From NCBI GenBank assembly GCA_964634895.1, contig CAZWJS010000050.1:1-5800 (forward strand): a stretch of DNA of 5,800 nt, in the 5' to 3' direction. The notes under the pieces were generated by a model. It was not told the origin of the DNA. It worked only from the letters and a program-made list of their open reading frames with translations, and did not search any database. The number at the start of each line of letters is the position of its first letter. Position 1 is the first letter of the stretch. The DNA comes from CG-Epi1 sp964634895. GTDB lineage: Archaea; Thermoplasmatota; Poseidoniia; MGIII; CG-Epi1. A program made the position numbers and the translations under genes. Below are positions 1 through 5,800 of the stretch, piece by piece.

Positions 1-495
1 CCATTGACTGGAATGGAAACTGAATACAATCATCAAGAGAAAATTGTAAGAGAAGTCGCTGTAGAAATAGATGATTTAGACAATTATATGGTTGGAACAA
101 TGATGGAAATTCCAAGAGCAAGTATTATTGCAGATAGAATTGCTGAGACGGCAGAATTCTTCTCTTTTGGTACAAATGATTTAACTCAAATGACCTTTGG
201 ATTTAGTCGTGATGATACTGGTGGATTTATGCCAGCATATTTGGAGCAGCGATTATTACCTGAAGACCCTTTTGCAAGTTTAGATGAAGGTGTATGTGAA
301 TTAGTCAAAATGGGAATTGTGAAAGGTCGAAAAACAAAACCTAGTCTGAAAGTTGGAATTTGTGGAGAACACGGTGGTGAACCCAAATCGGTTCATTTTT
401 GTCACAACGTGGGAATGGATTATGTGTCTTGCTCACCATTCAGAGTCCCTATAGCAAGATTATCTGCAGCTCAAGCGGTATTGAATGAAAAATAA
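1..495 (+). CDS. ppdK: Pyruvate phosphate dikinase, C-terminal part (5' end outside window)
   Basis: This is the C-terminal PEP/pyruvate-binding barrel of pyruvate phosphate dikinase, the cytoplasmic enzyme that interconverts pyruvate + ATP + Pi with PEP + AMP + PPi. The frame is open to the left edge (it begins Pro-Leu-Thr-Gly), so no start codon is assigned; about 164 residues of a protein usually near 880 are present. Visible motifs are GTMMEIPRA (about 32-40), FFSFGTNDLTQMTFGFSRDD (about 53-72), GICGEHGG (about 119-126) with the catalytic cysteine of the family, and CSPFRVPIARL near the C-terminus. FGFSRDD together with the DPFASLD stretch favours PPDK over PEP synthase or PTS enzyme I. 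The C-terminus looks intact and stops with TAA. Its last 11 bases overlap the next gene, which suggests co-transcription. In a marine heterotroph it would most likely serve gluconeogenesis or PEP/pyruvate balance (inference). Confidence 0.95.
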   Translation, partial: PLTGMETEYNHQEKIVREVAVEIDDLDNYMVGTMMEIPRASIIADRIAETAEFFSFGTNDLTQMTFGFSRDDTGGFMPAYLEQRLLPEDPFASLDEGVCELVKMGIVKGRKTKPSLKVGICGEHGGEPKSVHFCHNVGMDYVSCSPFRVPIARLSAAQAVLNEK

Positions 496-1183
496 TAGTG
501 CTAAAACATTACTAGAATTTAGTGTTGGCTTAGGATTGCTTACACTAATTATCACGTATCTTGTATCAACGACTAGTGGAAGAGTGGCTCCTTTCATACC
601 GATTATATCTGAAATGCCGTTCAATGAACCTGAATCAACTATCTTTGGTACAGGGCTTGGAATTAGTATATTCAGTTTCTTAATCTTAGCTCAAGTTTTC
701 CACAGAATCTTTGAGCCTTTGGCAAAGGAAATTGGAAATAATTACGAAAATTGGAATGATATAATTAGAATATTAGCAACCTTAGGCTCTATTTGCGGAA
801 TCATAGCTGTAAACTTTCATTGGAATATTTATCCTATTTTACATGGAATCACTGCTTTCATCCTATTTACTTCATTTTTGATATGGGGAACTTTTGCATA
901 TATTGTACTAGAAAAATCTGGACAGGAAAATAACATTCGAAAATATGCCGTTTATACTGCATGGTTCTTTTATTTATTTATGACTATTTTTTCTTTACTA
1001 GATAATCAAGAATTACGTGCTGAAGGTAAAAATTTTTTATATAGAATGGAAAACCCTCCAACGGTAGATACTGAACGATCGATCTATCTCAATCTGACAG
1101 CATTTTGTGAATGGGCTATGGTTTTCTCCTTCTATGCAGGTGCCTTAACTTATAGGAAACATTTGAAAGGGATTTCAATCTAA
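485..1183 (+). CDS. Six-helix membrane protein resembling the Frag1/DRAM/Sfk1 family
   Basis: This is a 232-residue integral membrane protein with about six predicted helices: residues 11-29, 55-76, 93-112, 116-141, 153-172 and 203-222. The pattern recalls the Frag1/DRAM/Sfk1 family: a first helix, then a loop with PFIPIISEMP and a following PE..IFG.GL (36-58), a histidine in helix 4 (HGITAF, 120-125), and a last helix beginning with a Cys-Glu-Trp followed by FSFYAGALTY and a short basic tail. In eukaryotes this family includes DRAM autophagy modulators and proteins linked to GPI-anchor and lipid handling; the role of prokaryotic members is not known to me, so no function is assigned. ATG at 485 is chosen because the next Met (residue 45) would remove helix 1. 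There is no clear Shine-Dalgarno; translation may be coupled to the dikinase it overlaps. The family call is from pattern memory and needs a profile search. Confidence 0.85.
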   Translation: MKNNSAKTLLEFSVGLGLLTLIITYLVSTTSGRVAPFIPIISEMPFNEPESTIFGTGLGISIFSFLILAQVFHRIFEPLAKEIGNNYENWNDIIRILATLGSICGIIAVNFHWNIYPILHGITAFILFTSFLIWGTFAYIVLEKSGQENNIRKYAVYTAWFFYLFMTIFSLLDNQELRAEGKNFLYRMENPPTVDTERSIYLNLTAFCEWAMVFSFYAGALTYRKHLKGISI

Positions 1184-1192
1184 AGAAAAAAA

Positions 1193-1208
1193 GTTAAGAA
1201 TTTATAAT
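1193..1208 (+). promoter_or_regulatory. Probable archaeal promoter (BRE/TATA) for the pilus-motor operon
   Basis: The 38-base gap between the membrane-protein gene and the first platform gene holds a purine-rich run followed by GTTAAGAA (1193-1200, possible BRE) and TTTATAAT (1201-1208, TATA box). The TATA element is centred about 18 bases before the GTG at 1222 and 24 before the ATG at 1228, near the usual archaeal distance to the transcription start. The transcript would therefore be leaderless or nearly so and would favour the ATG. This is the only promoter-like site I can support in the window. Confidence 0.5.
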
Positions 1209-1221
1209 GGGGTTCTACTGA

Positions 1222-1803
1222 GTGCCTATGGCAACTGCTGACCAAGAACTGCTATTTGCAATTAGAGGTATTGAAGTTCTATTAGAATCTGGGGTGGGGG
1301 TTGCTGAAGCAATGAAACATGTTGCAGATGAGGATTATGGAGATTTAAGCGGAATCTTTAAGCAAATATTTAGGGACACTGAAGGTGGCAAAAACTTCAG
1401 TGATGCAATAAGAAGTCAAATGAGAAAGACTGATTCAGCAGGCCTAAGGAAGGTCTTATCTTCTTTGATTATGTCTATTGAGGAAGATACTAATGTAATT
1501 GATAGACTTAGATCTATTGCAGATAAAGAAGCTCGAGAAAGGCGAGTGAATCTGGATAATTTTATTGAAGGATTGACGGCGACTTCTGAACAATTTCTGA
1601 TTGTTTCGATTCTGATTCCCATAATTGTAGTTATTGGGGCTGTTGTTAACGGATTAGTAGAATCTGCAAAAGCGGCAGGTGGTGGTTTTATGGGTAATAC
1701 TCCAACAATGCCTGACTCTTGTGTTCCTGCGCTTTTTATAATTGCAACAATTACTATTGCTGGAATGATAGTACAAACTAAATCGAAGGAGCCTGGCATA
1801 TGA
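1222..1803 (+). CDS. Short GspF/TadC-type pilus platform protein (first of two)
   Basis: This 193-residue protein has a type II secretion F (T2SSF) cytoplasmic helical domain at about 10-125, followed by two membrane helices (about 126-146 and 167-186). The family signature is visible in LLESGVGVAEAM (20-31), the GKNFSDAI stretch (56-63), which matches the usual G.s..eAl repeat, and the ERRV..DNFIEGL stretch just before the first helix. Such proteins form the inner-membrane platform that couples a cytoplasmic ATPase to pilin insertion. It is much shorter than usual TadB/TadC proteins (about 300 residues) and lacks their N-terminal helices. An in-frame TGA at 1219-1221 abuts GTG 1222, so only GTG 1222 or ATG 1228 can be the start; the promoter position slightly favours 1228. 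Its stop overlaps the next start as ATGA, so the two half-platform genes are translationally linked and their products probably pair. The exact orthology (TadB or TadC) is undecided. Confidence 0.85.
   Translation: MPMATADQELLFAIRGIEVLLESGVGVAEAMKHVADEDYGDLSGIFKQIFRDTEGGKNFSDAIRSQMRKTDSAGLRKVLSSLIMSIEEDTNVIDRLRSIADKEARERRVNLDNFIEGLTATSEQFLIVSILIPIIVVIGAVVNGLVESAKAAGGGFMGNTPTMPDSCVPALFIIATITIAGMIVQTKSKEPGI
1786..1791 (+). promoter_or_regulatory. Shine-Dalgarno site for the second platform gene
   Basis: AAGGAG lies 8 bases before ATG 1800, inside the end of the preceding gene. It is the only strong ribosome binding site seen before any start in the window, and it supports ATG 1800 as the start. 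With the ATGA overlap it fits reinitiation of ribosomes within a polycistronic message. Confidence 0.6.
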
Positions 1804-2564
1804 GCTTTTTAGATGATTTGTTCAGTGGAGATGGTATGAGTCCAATTTATGGACTAATTTGGATTGGGATCGGTATATGGGCTCTAGTTGGACTTGTATT
1901 CTATATTCCTGCAAAAAGAAAACTGGACAAAATAAATGAATTAGAAATGATTTGGCCTGATATCTTAGCTGATTTAGCTGAAGAATTAAGGGCTGGAATG
2001 GGTGTAGAATCTGCCTTAGATGCTATTGCTTCAGGTAGAAGTGATCGCATGGGCCTAATGCTTCAAGATGCTGTTAAAAGAATGAGAGATGATGGTTTTG
2101 GTGTAGCAATGAAAAATTTTGCAACGAAAACCGAATCTCCAATGATTTCAAGAATTGTTAGTATCCTAAACGTTGCACTTGGCTCTTCTGGCAGCTTTGC
2201 AACAACTTTAGAAAATATTTCTGAAGAATTCTGGGAAATCTATATGCTCAGAAAAGAAAGAATTACGAAAACACAAGGTACTGCAAATTTCATTTTGTGG
2301 GGCGGATCTATAATTTGCCCAGTTCTTTTAGGACTCATTGTAGCTGTTTTTGGTAGCGGAAAGGCTGGTGATTTCGATCTCAATGTCGATTTAAGTCTAC
2401 TAAACCAATCACTATTCTTCTACATGATGGTCCTTGGTGCCGGAGGAGTATGGATGCAATCTGTCATTCTACAAACTACTCAAACCGCAATTTGGAGAAT
2501 GCCCATGTATATGTTTGTGGCAACTACAACTTTACTGTTAGCTCTTAAAATTTCAATCGTATAA
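1800..2564 (+). CDS. GspF/TadC-type pilus platform protein (second of two)
   Basis: This 254-residue membrane protein is the second T2SSF-domain platform protein of the motor. The order is: an N-terminal helix (about 15-36), a basic linker, a cytoplasmic T2SSF domain (about 48-160), then three helices (about 162-185, 203-222 and 232-252). The signature is the WPDILADLAEELRAGMGVES stretch (52-71) followed by ALDAIA, the pattern P..L..La..lraG....sAL seen in TadB/TadC and archaeal FlaJ-like proteins. A polar loop (186-200, Asp-rich) lies between helices 2 and 3 and probably faces outside. The start ATG 1800 has a good Shine-Dalgarno and overlaps the upstream stop by 4 bases. The gene ends 2 bases before the ATPase start. 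Archaeal FlaJ carries two such domains in one chain; here they are split over two genes, as in Tad systems. The filament it serves cannot be identified from the window. Confidence 0.88.
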   Translation: MSFLDDLFSGDGMSPIYGLIWIGIGIWALVGLVFYIPAKRKLDKINELEMIWPDILADLAEELRAGMGVESALDAIASGRSDRMGLMLQDAVKRMRDDGFGVAMKNFATKTESPMISRIVSILNVALGSSGSFATTLENISEEFWEIYMLRKERITKTQGTANFILWGGSIICPVLLGLIVAVFGSGKAGDFDLNVDLSLLNQSLFFYMMVLGAGGVWMQSVILQTTQTAIWRMPMYMFVATTTLLLALKISIV

Positions 2565-2566
2565 AC

Positions 2567-3799
2567 ATGCAACAAGGCCGAATAATAGAAAAATACCCAA
2601 CTGCCAACATCGTCGAAAGACCTGATGCTGAGCGACCTCTCTATCAAGTAACTAAGGCAAGTAAGTCCCCAAGTTATGGAGCGTTAAAACCATTACTAGA
2701 TGACGATAATCTTGAAGAGATTATGTACAATCATCCTGATAAAGGTGTTATGGTAGCACATAGAAAGCACGGTATGTGCGTCACTAATGTTAAGTTAAGT
2801 AGTGAAGAAGCAACTGGTATAATTCAAAGAATTGGAAAATATGTTGGAAGAAAAGTTGGACCTGGAAATTTACTTCTTGACGGACGATTACCAGATGGTA
2901 GTCGTGTAAATGCTACGATTCCCCCTGTTTCACCCAATGGCCCTACAATGACCATTCGAAAACAGTTGAGTGATCCTCTAACTGTGGTTAATTTAATGAA
3001 GTTTGGAACAATGTCCCCTAGACTAGCATCACTTCTCTGGATGTATGCTGATGGGATGGGTGCTGCACCTTCTAACATTTTAGTTGCTGGAGGAACTGGT
3101 TCAGGAAAAACAACAACACTGAATGTACTTGGATTATTTATTCCTTCAAAAGATAGATTGATTACAATTGAAGATGTGACTGAAGTGCAATTGAAACATG
3201 AGCACCATGTTCAATTAGAGACTTTTAACTCAACAAAACCTGAAGAACCGGAAGTCGACATGGATTCTTTGCTGAAGAATACATTGCGTATGAGACCAGA
3301 TCGTATAATTGTGGGAGAAGTTAGAGGACCTGAAGCAAAGACCTTGTTCACCGCAATGAATACTGGACACGACGGATGTTTTGGTACTGTGCACGCAAAC
3401 ACTGCTCAAGAAACCGTTTCAAGATTGATTAATCCACCTATGGAAGTTCCTCCAATCATGATGAATGCATTACATTTGATTATTATGCAAAGCCGTATTG
3501 CTGTAGGAGGAAAACAAATCAGAACCATAACTGAAGTGTCTGAACTGGCTGGTCTTGAGGGAAGTAAACCAAGACTTAATACGCTATTCAAATGGAATGG
3601 ACAAAGTAACCAATTACAAGAAACTGGAGTTCCAAGTAAACTTCGTGAAAGAATCGCCAAAGCTGCAGGTGTTGCACCAAAACAATTTGATGAAATGGCC
3701 CAAAATAGGCAAAAAATATTAGAATCACTTCTTCAAAGAGGAATAACTGACATCGAACAAGTCAGTACTGTTGTACAAAATTACTACGCCAAGATGTAG
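2567..3799 (+). CDS. TadA/CpaF-type pilus assembly (type II/IV secretion) ATPase
   Basis: This 410-residue cytoplasmic secretion ATPase should power the two platform proteins encoded just upstream. An N-terminal domain (about 35-130) contains NLEEIMYN and the LPDGSRVNATIPPV stretch (108-121), then TIRK with a conserved arginine. The catalytic core has Walker A GGTGSGKTT (175-183), the acidic Asp box TIEDVTEVQL (200-209), Walker B with RMRPDRIIVGEVRG (241-254) and the His box GHDGCFGTVHANT (267-279). The LKNTLRMRPDRIIVGEVRGP run and the LKHEHHVQLET stretch are typical of TadA/CpaF rather than PilB or GspE, and there is no zinc tetracysteine motif. The protein has only a short N-terminal extension. 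All key residues are present, so it should be active. ATG 2567 lies 2 bases after the preceding stop, without a clear Shine-Dalgarno. Whether it powers a pilus, an adhesin or secretion is unknown; FlaI of the archaellum is less likely because no fla genes adjoin. Confidence 0.93.
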   Translation: MQQGRIIEKYPTANIVERPDAERPLYQVTKASKSPSYGALKPLLDDDNLEEIMYNHPDKGVMVAHRKHGMCVTNVKLSSEEATGIIQRIGKYVGRKVGPGNLLLDGRLPDGSRVNATIPPVSPNGPTMTIRKQLSDPLTVVNLMKFGTMSPRLASLLWMYADGMGAAPSNILVAGGTGSGKTTTLNVLGLFIPSKDRLITIEDVTEVQLKHEHHVQLETFNSTKPEEPEVDMDSLLKNTLRMRPDRIIVGEVRGPEAKTLFTAMNTGHDGCFGTVHANTAQETVSRLINPPMEVPPIMMNALHLIIMQSRIAVGGKQIRTITEVSELAGLEGSKPRLNTLFKWNGQSNQLQETGVPSKLRERIAKAAGVAPKQFDEMAQNRQKILESLLQRGITDIEQVSTVVQNYYAKM

Positions 3800-3804
3800 A
3801 CCAT

Positions 3805-4770
3805 ATGGTAAGCACTTATTCTGAAGCTGGAGTAGATATTGATGCAAGCGAAAAGGCTACTGAAGCGCTAATTGCTCAAATCAAGAACGTTGGTAGAAAA
3901 GGCGATGGTGAAGCAATAAAATTAAATAATGGATTTGCTGGATTAGTGAAACTTGGAGATGGTGCACTAGCAATGTGTACCGATGGAGTAGGTAGTAAAT
4001 TATTACTAGCTGAAGAAATGGATTCGATTCATACTGTTGGAATTGATTGTGTAGCAATGAATACTAATGATCTGATTTGCGTTGGAGCTGAACCGCTAAG
4101 TTTTGTTGATTATGTGGCACTTGACAAACCTGATGAAGAATTAATGGCTAAAATTGGAAAGGGGTTAGCAGAAGGATGTAAGCAATCAAATTGTACTCTT
4201 TCTGGAGGAGAAACTGCAATCTTGCCTGAATTAGTTCATAGATTTGATATTGCAGGAACTTCTGTTGGTTATGTAAAACAAGATGATATTATTGATGGTA
4301 CAAAAATAACTGAAGGAGATGTTTTGATTGGGCTAAAATCAAGTGGTCCACATTCTAATGGATATACATTGATTAGAAAATTATTCAATGGAGATAAAGA
4401 AATTGGAAAGCAACTCGTTGAACCTACCCGAATTTATGTCAAAGAGGTAATGAATTTGATTAAACAAACAGATGTTCATGGAATAGCTCATATTACAGGA
4501 GGAGGATTGGACAATATTAGTCGAATAAATGATAATTTTCAATATGTAATTGATAAACCCTTACCAGTGCCTTCTGTTTTTGCTTGGTTACAAGAAAGAG
4601 GAAACGTTGAAGATAGTGAAATGTATCGAACCTTTAATATGGGAATGGGACTGATTATTGTGGTTGACAAGAATGATGCAGACAAATCAGTATCTCTTCT
4701 TGGGGAATATGCACAGATTGTTGGTTCTGTTAAGAGCGGAAAAAGTGTTTTGCATACTGCAATAGATTAA
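3805..4770 (+). CDS. purM: Phosphoribosylformylglycinamidine cyclo-ligase (AIR synthetase)
   Basis: PurM converts formylglycinamidine ribonucleotide to 5-aminoimidazole ribonucleotide with ATP, in cytoplasmic de novo purine synthesis. The 321-residue product is close to the usual 330-345. The motifs appear in family order: YSEAGVDI (5-12), TDGVGSK (59-65; the common form is DGVGTK), MNTNDLICVGAEPLSFVDY (85-103), SGGETAILPE (133-142), GLKSSGPHSNGYTLIRK (176-192), PTRIYVK (207-213), HITGGGLDNISR (229-240) and FNMGMGL (277-283). The glycine-rich and SGPHSNGY segments belong to the ATP/FGAM-binding PurM/PurL fold. ATG 3805 is the start giving the YSEAGV N-terminus, 5 bases after the ATPase stop, so purM is probably read from the pilus-motor transcript or an internal promoter I cannot identify. 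Its TAA stop (4768-4770) overlaps the stop of the opposing aconitase gene. The call is firm. Confidence 0.97.
   Translation: MVSTYSEAGVDIDASEKATEALIAQIKNVGRKGDGEAIKLNNGFAGLVKLGDGALAMCTDGVGSKLLLAEEMDSIHTVGIDCVAMNTNDLICVGAEPLSFVDYVALDKPDEELMAKIGKGLAEGCKQSNCTLSGGETAILPELVHRFDIAGTSVGYVKQDDIIDGTKITEGDVLIGLKSSGPHSNGYTLIRKLFNGDKEIGKQLVEPTRIYVKEVMNLIKQTDVHGIAHITGGGLDNISRINDNFQYVIDKPLPVPSVFAWLQERGNVEDSEMYRTFNMGMGLIIVVDKNDADKSVSLLGEYAQIVGSVKSGKSVLHTAID
4740..4744 (-). terminator. Possible weak T-tract terminator downstream of the aconitase gene
   Basis: On the minus strand five T residues occur about 22 bases after the aconitase stop, inside the 3' end of purM. Archaeal termination commonly uses short T-runs without a hairpin, so this could end the aconitase transcript. 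It is short and could be chance in AT-rich DNA. No T-run of similar strength follows purM on the plus strand. Confidence 0.2.
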
Positions 4771-5800
4771 TTCTTAGATCTAAGATAATTCAAAGCTGAA
4801 CCTGCCTTGAACCATTCGACCTGCAACTCATCCATACTGTGATTACAGACGAAAGTATCCATAGTTCCATCACTGTGTTTTGCTTCCACAGTTACCTTGG
4901 AATTAGGGCCTAGTTCATCAGTTCCCTGGATTGTCAATCTATCATCAACTCTCAATAAATCCCAAGAAGATTCATCTGCAAAAGTAAGAGGCAAGACTCC
5001 CTGTTTCTTCAAATTAGTCTCAGCAATACGGGCCATGCTTCTTGCAATAACAACTTTACATCCCAAGAATCTTGGAGACATAGCGGCGTGTTCCCTGCTG
5101 CTTCCTTCTCCATAATTAACATCTGCAACTACAGCCCAACCTTGCCCATTCTCATGATAATTACGGGCAACCTTAGGCAATTTGCCTTTAGTTCCATTAA
5201 GTTGATTGATTGCTGTGCCTTGCTCTTCCGTAAAGGAATTATGAGCACCAATGTAACAATTATCTGAAATATTATCTAAATGTCCTCTAAATTGTAACCA
5301 GATACCTGCTGGAGAAATGTGATCTGTCGTACATTTGCCTTTGACCTTAACAAGTAGTGGAAGATCTGTCAGATCATCCTTGGTAATTGCTTTGAAAGGC
5401 TCCAATAACTGTAGCCTTCTGCTTCCTGAAGAAACATCTAGATCAACATCACCTTCAGAAGGTGCGATAAATCCAACTAAACTAGACTCGAAACCATTTG
5501 ATGGTAATTCTGCACCAGTAGGTGGTTCCAAGGAAAATTTTGTGCCGTCTGCAGCAGTCAATTTATCTTTTTGAGGATTAAAATCAAGGCTTCCTGCAAG
5601 TGCCATTGCAGTAACAATCTCGGGACTTGTTAGAAATGACAAAGTTTGATGATTACCATCATTTCTTCCACTGAAATTACGATTGTAGGATGATACAATA
5701 GAATTTACATCTCCCTTAGAGACATCTTCACGCTTCCATTGACCAATACAAGGACCACAAGCATTTGCTAGAACAGTTCCACCTATGTCATCAAGAAGTT
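4767..5800 (-). CDS. Aconitate hydratase, mitochondrial-type, C-terminal part (5' end outside window)
   Basis: Aconitase isomerises citrate and isocitrate through cis-aconitate in the TCA cycle, using a 4Fe-4S cluster. The frame is open to the right edge (first full codon at 5798); 343 residues are present of a protein usually about 750-780. An in-frame TTG at 5642-5640 could be mistaken for a start, but conserved sequence continues beyond it. ANACGPCIGQW (residues 11-21 of the fragment) supplies two of the three cluster cysteines, and SYNRNFSGRNDGN (37-49) the substrate-binding arginines. Further on come SRRLQLLEPF, KGKCTTDHIS (153-162), FRGHLDNIS, NYGEGSSREHAA (227-238) with the catalytic serine and its neighbouring Ser-Arg, and LKKQGVLPLTFAD in the swivel domain, ending in VEWFKAGSALNYL. 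The sequence tracks the mitochondrial aconitase (Aco2) subfamily closely, more than bacterial AcnA/IRP1 or AcnB as I remember them. The third cluster cysteine lies outside the window. Confidence 0.96.
   Translation of the reverse strand, partial: LLDDIGGTVLANACGPCIGQWKREDVSKGDVNSIVSSYNRNFSGRNDGNHQTLSFLTSPEIVTAMALAGSLDFNPQKDKLTAADGTKFSLEPPTGAELPSNGFESSLVGFIAPSEGDVDLDVSSGSRRLQLLEPFKAITKDDLTDLPLLVKVKGKCTTDHISPAGIWLQFRGHLDNISDNCYIGAHNSFTEEQGTAINQLNGTKGKLPKVARNYHENGQGWAVVADVNYGEGSSREHAAMSPRFLGCKVVIARSMARIAETNLKKQGVLPLTFADESSWDLLRVDDRLTIQGTDELGPNSKVTVEAKHSDGTMDTFVCNHSMDELQVEWFKAGSALNYLRSKN
4772..4785. repeat. Perfect 14-base palindrome at the purM/aconitase junction
   Basis: TCTTAGATCTAAGA reads the same on both strands. 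It lies 1 base right of the shared stop codons and within the last codons of the aconitase gene. As RNA it could form a 5-bp stem with a GATC loop on either transcript, or it could be a dimeric protein site. No strong T-run follows on either strand, so a terminator role is only a possibility. Confidence 0.4.

Noticed and set aside
1416..1799. 127-codon open frame on the minus strand
   Set aside because: It lies wholly inside the first platform gene, has no recognisable domain, and is best explained as a mirror of the membrane-protein codons on the plus strand.
2824..3660. Three short minus-strand frames opposite the ATPase
   Set aside because: The plus strand encodes intact Walker A, Walker B and His box motifs here, so these frames are shadows.
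3774..3804. Possible separate promoter for purM
   Set aside because: The AT-rich stretch around 3775-3784 has no convincing TATA or BRE pattern, and the gene spacing favours read-through.
5335..5574. 79-codon plus-strand frame opposite aconitase
   Set aside because: It is antisense to strongly conserved aconitase sequence and has no family signature; the same applies to the frame at 4897-5115.
5640..5642. TTG as the start codon of aconitase
   Set aside because: Conserved aconitase sequence, including the CGPC cluster motif, continues upstream in frame to the window edge, so the gene is partial and this TTG encodes an internal leucine.
1..5800. CRISPR arrays, tRNA/rRNA genes, insertion sequences or tandem repeats
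   Set aside because: I saw no regularly spaced repeats, cloverleaf-like segments, transposase motifs or terminal inverted repeats; the window is nearly all coding.

Overview
The window is AT-rich and almost completely coding, and it contains no RNA genes, mobile elements or CRISPR. It most likely comes from an uncultured planktonic archaeon, with Marine Group II/III Euryarchaeota (Poseidoniia-like) as my best guess. The reasons are a three-gene archaeal/Tad-type pilus motor without bacterial-style accessory genes, a TATA-like element about 20-26 bases before a probably leaderless start, mostly absent Shine-Dalgarno sequences, and dense overlapping gene ends. The lineage is an inference; no marker gene settles it, and a bacterial source is not fully excluded.

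Layout from left to right: (1) the 3' end of pyruvate phosphate dikinase (1-495, +), a central-carbon enzyme. (2) Overlapping it by 11 bases, a six-helix membrane protein that resembles the Frag1/DRAM/Sfk1 family (485-1183, +). (3) A 38-base gap with a likely archaeal promoter. (4) A compact operon of two small GspF/TadC-type platform proteins (1222-1803 and 1800-2564) and a TadA/CpaF-type assembly ATPase (2567-3799). (5) purM, AIR synthetase of purine synthesis (3805-4770), only 5 bases after the ATPase. (6) On the opposite strand, converging on purM, the C-terminal third or more of a mitochondrial-type aconitase (5800-4767), which is still open at the right edge of the window.

The ATPase and the two platform proteins should together form the inner-membrane motor of a type IV pilus-like filament or secretion machine: the ATPase in the cytoplasm drives the two membrane proteins that insert or extract pilin subunits. 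No pilin, prepilin peptidase or outer component is in the window, so the machine's substrate is unknown. PPDK, PurM and aconitase are ordinary metabolic genes around it.

The purM and aconitase genes meet tail to tail and share the palindrome TTAA, which gives both their TAA stop codons. A perfect 14-base palindrome lies 1 base to the right of this junction. No stretch longer than 38 bases is without a gene.
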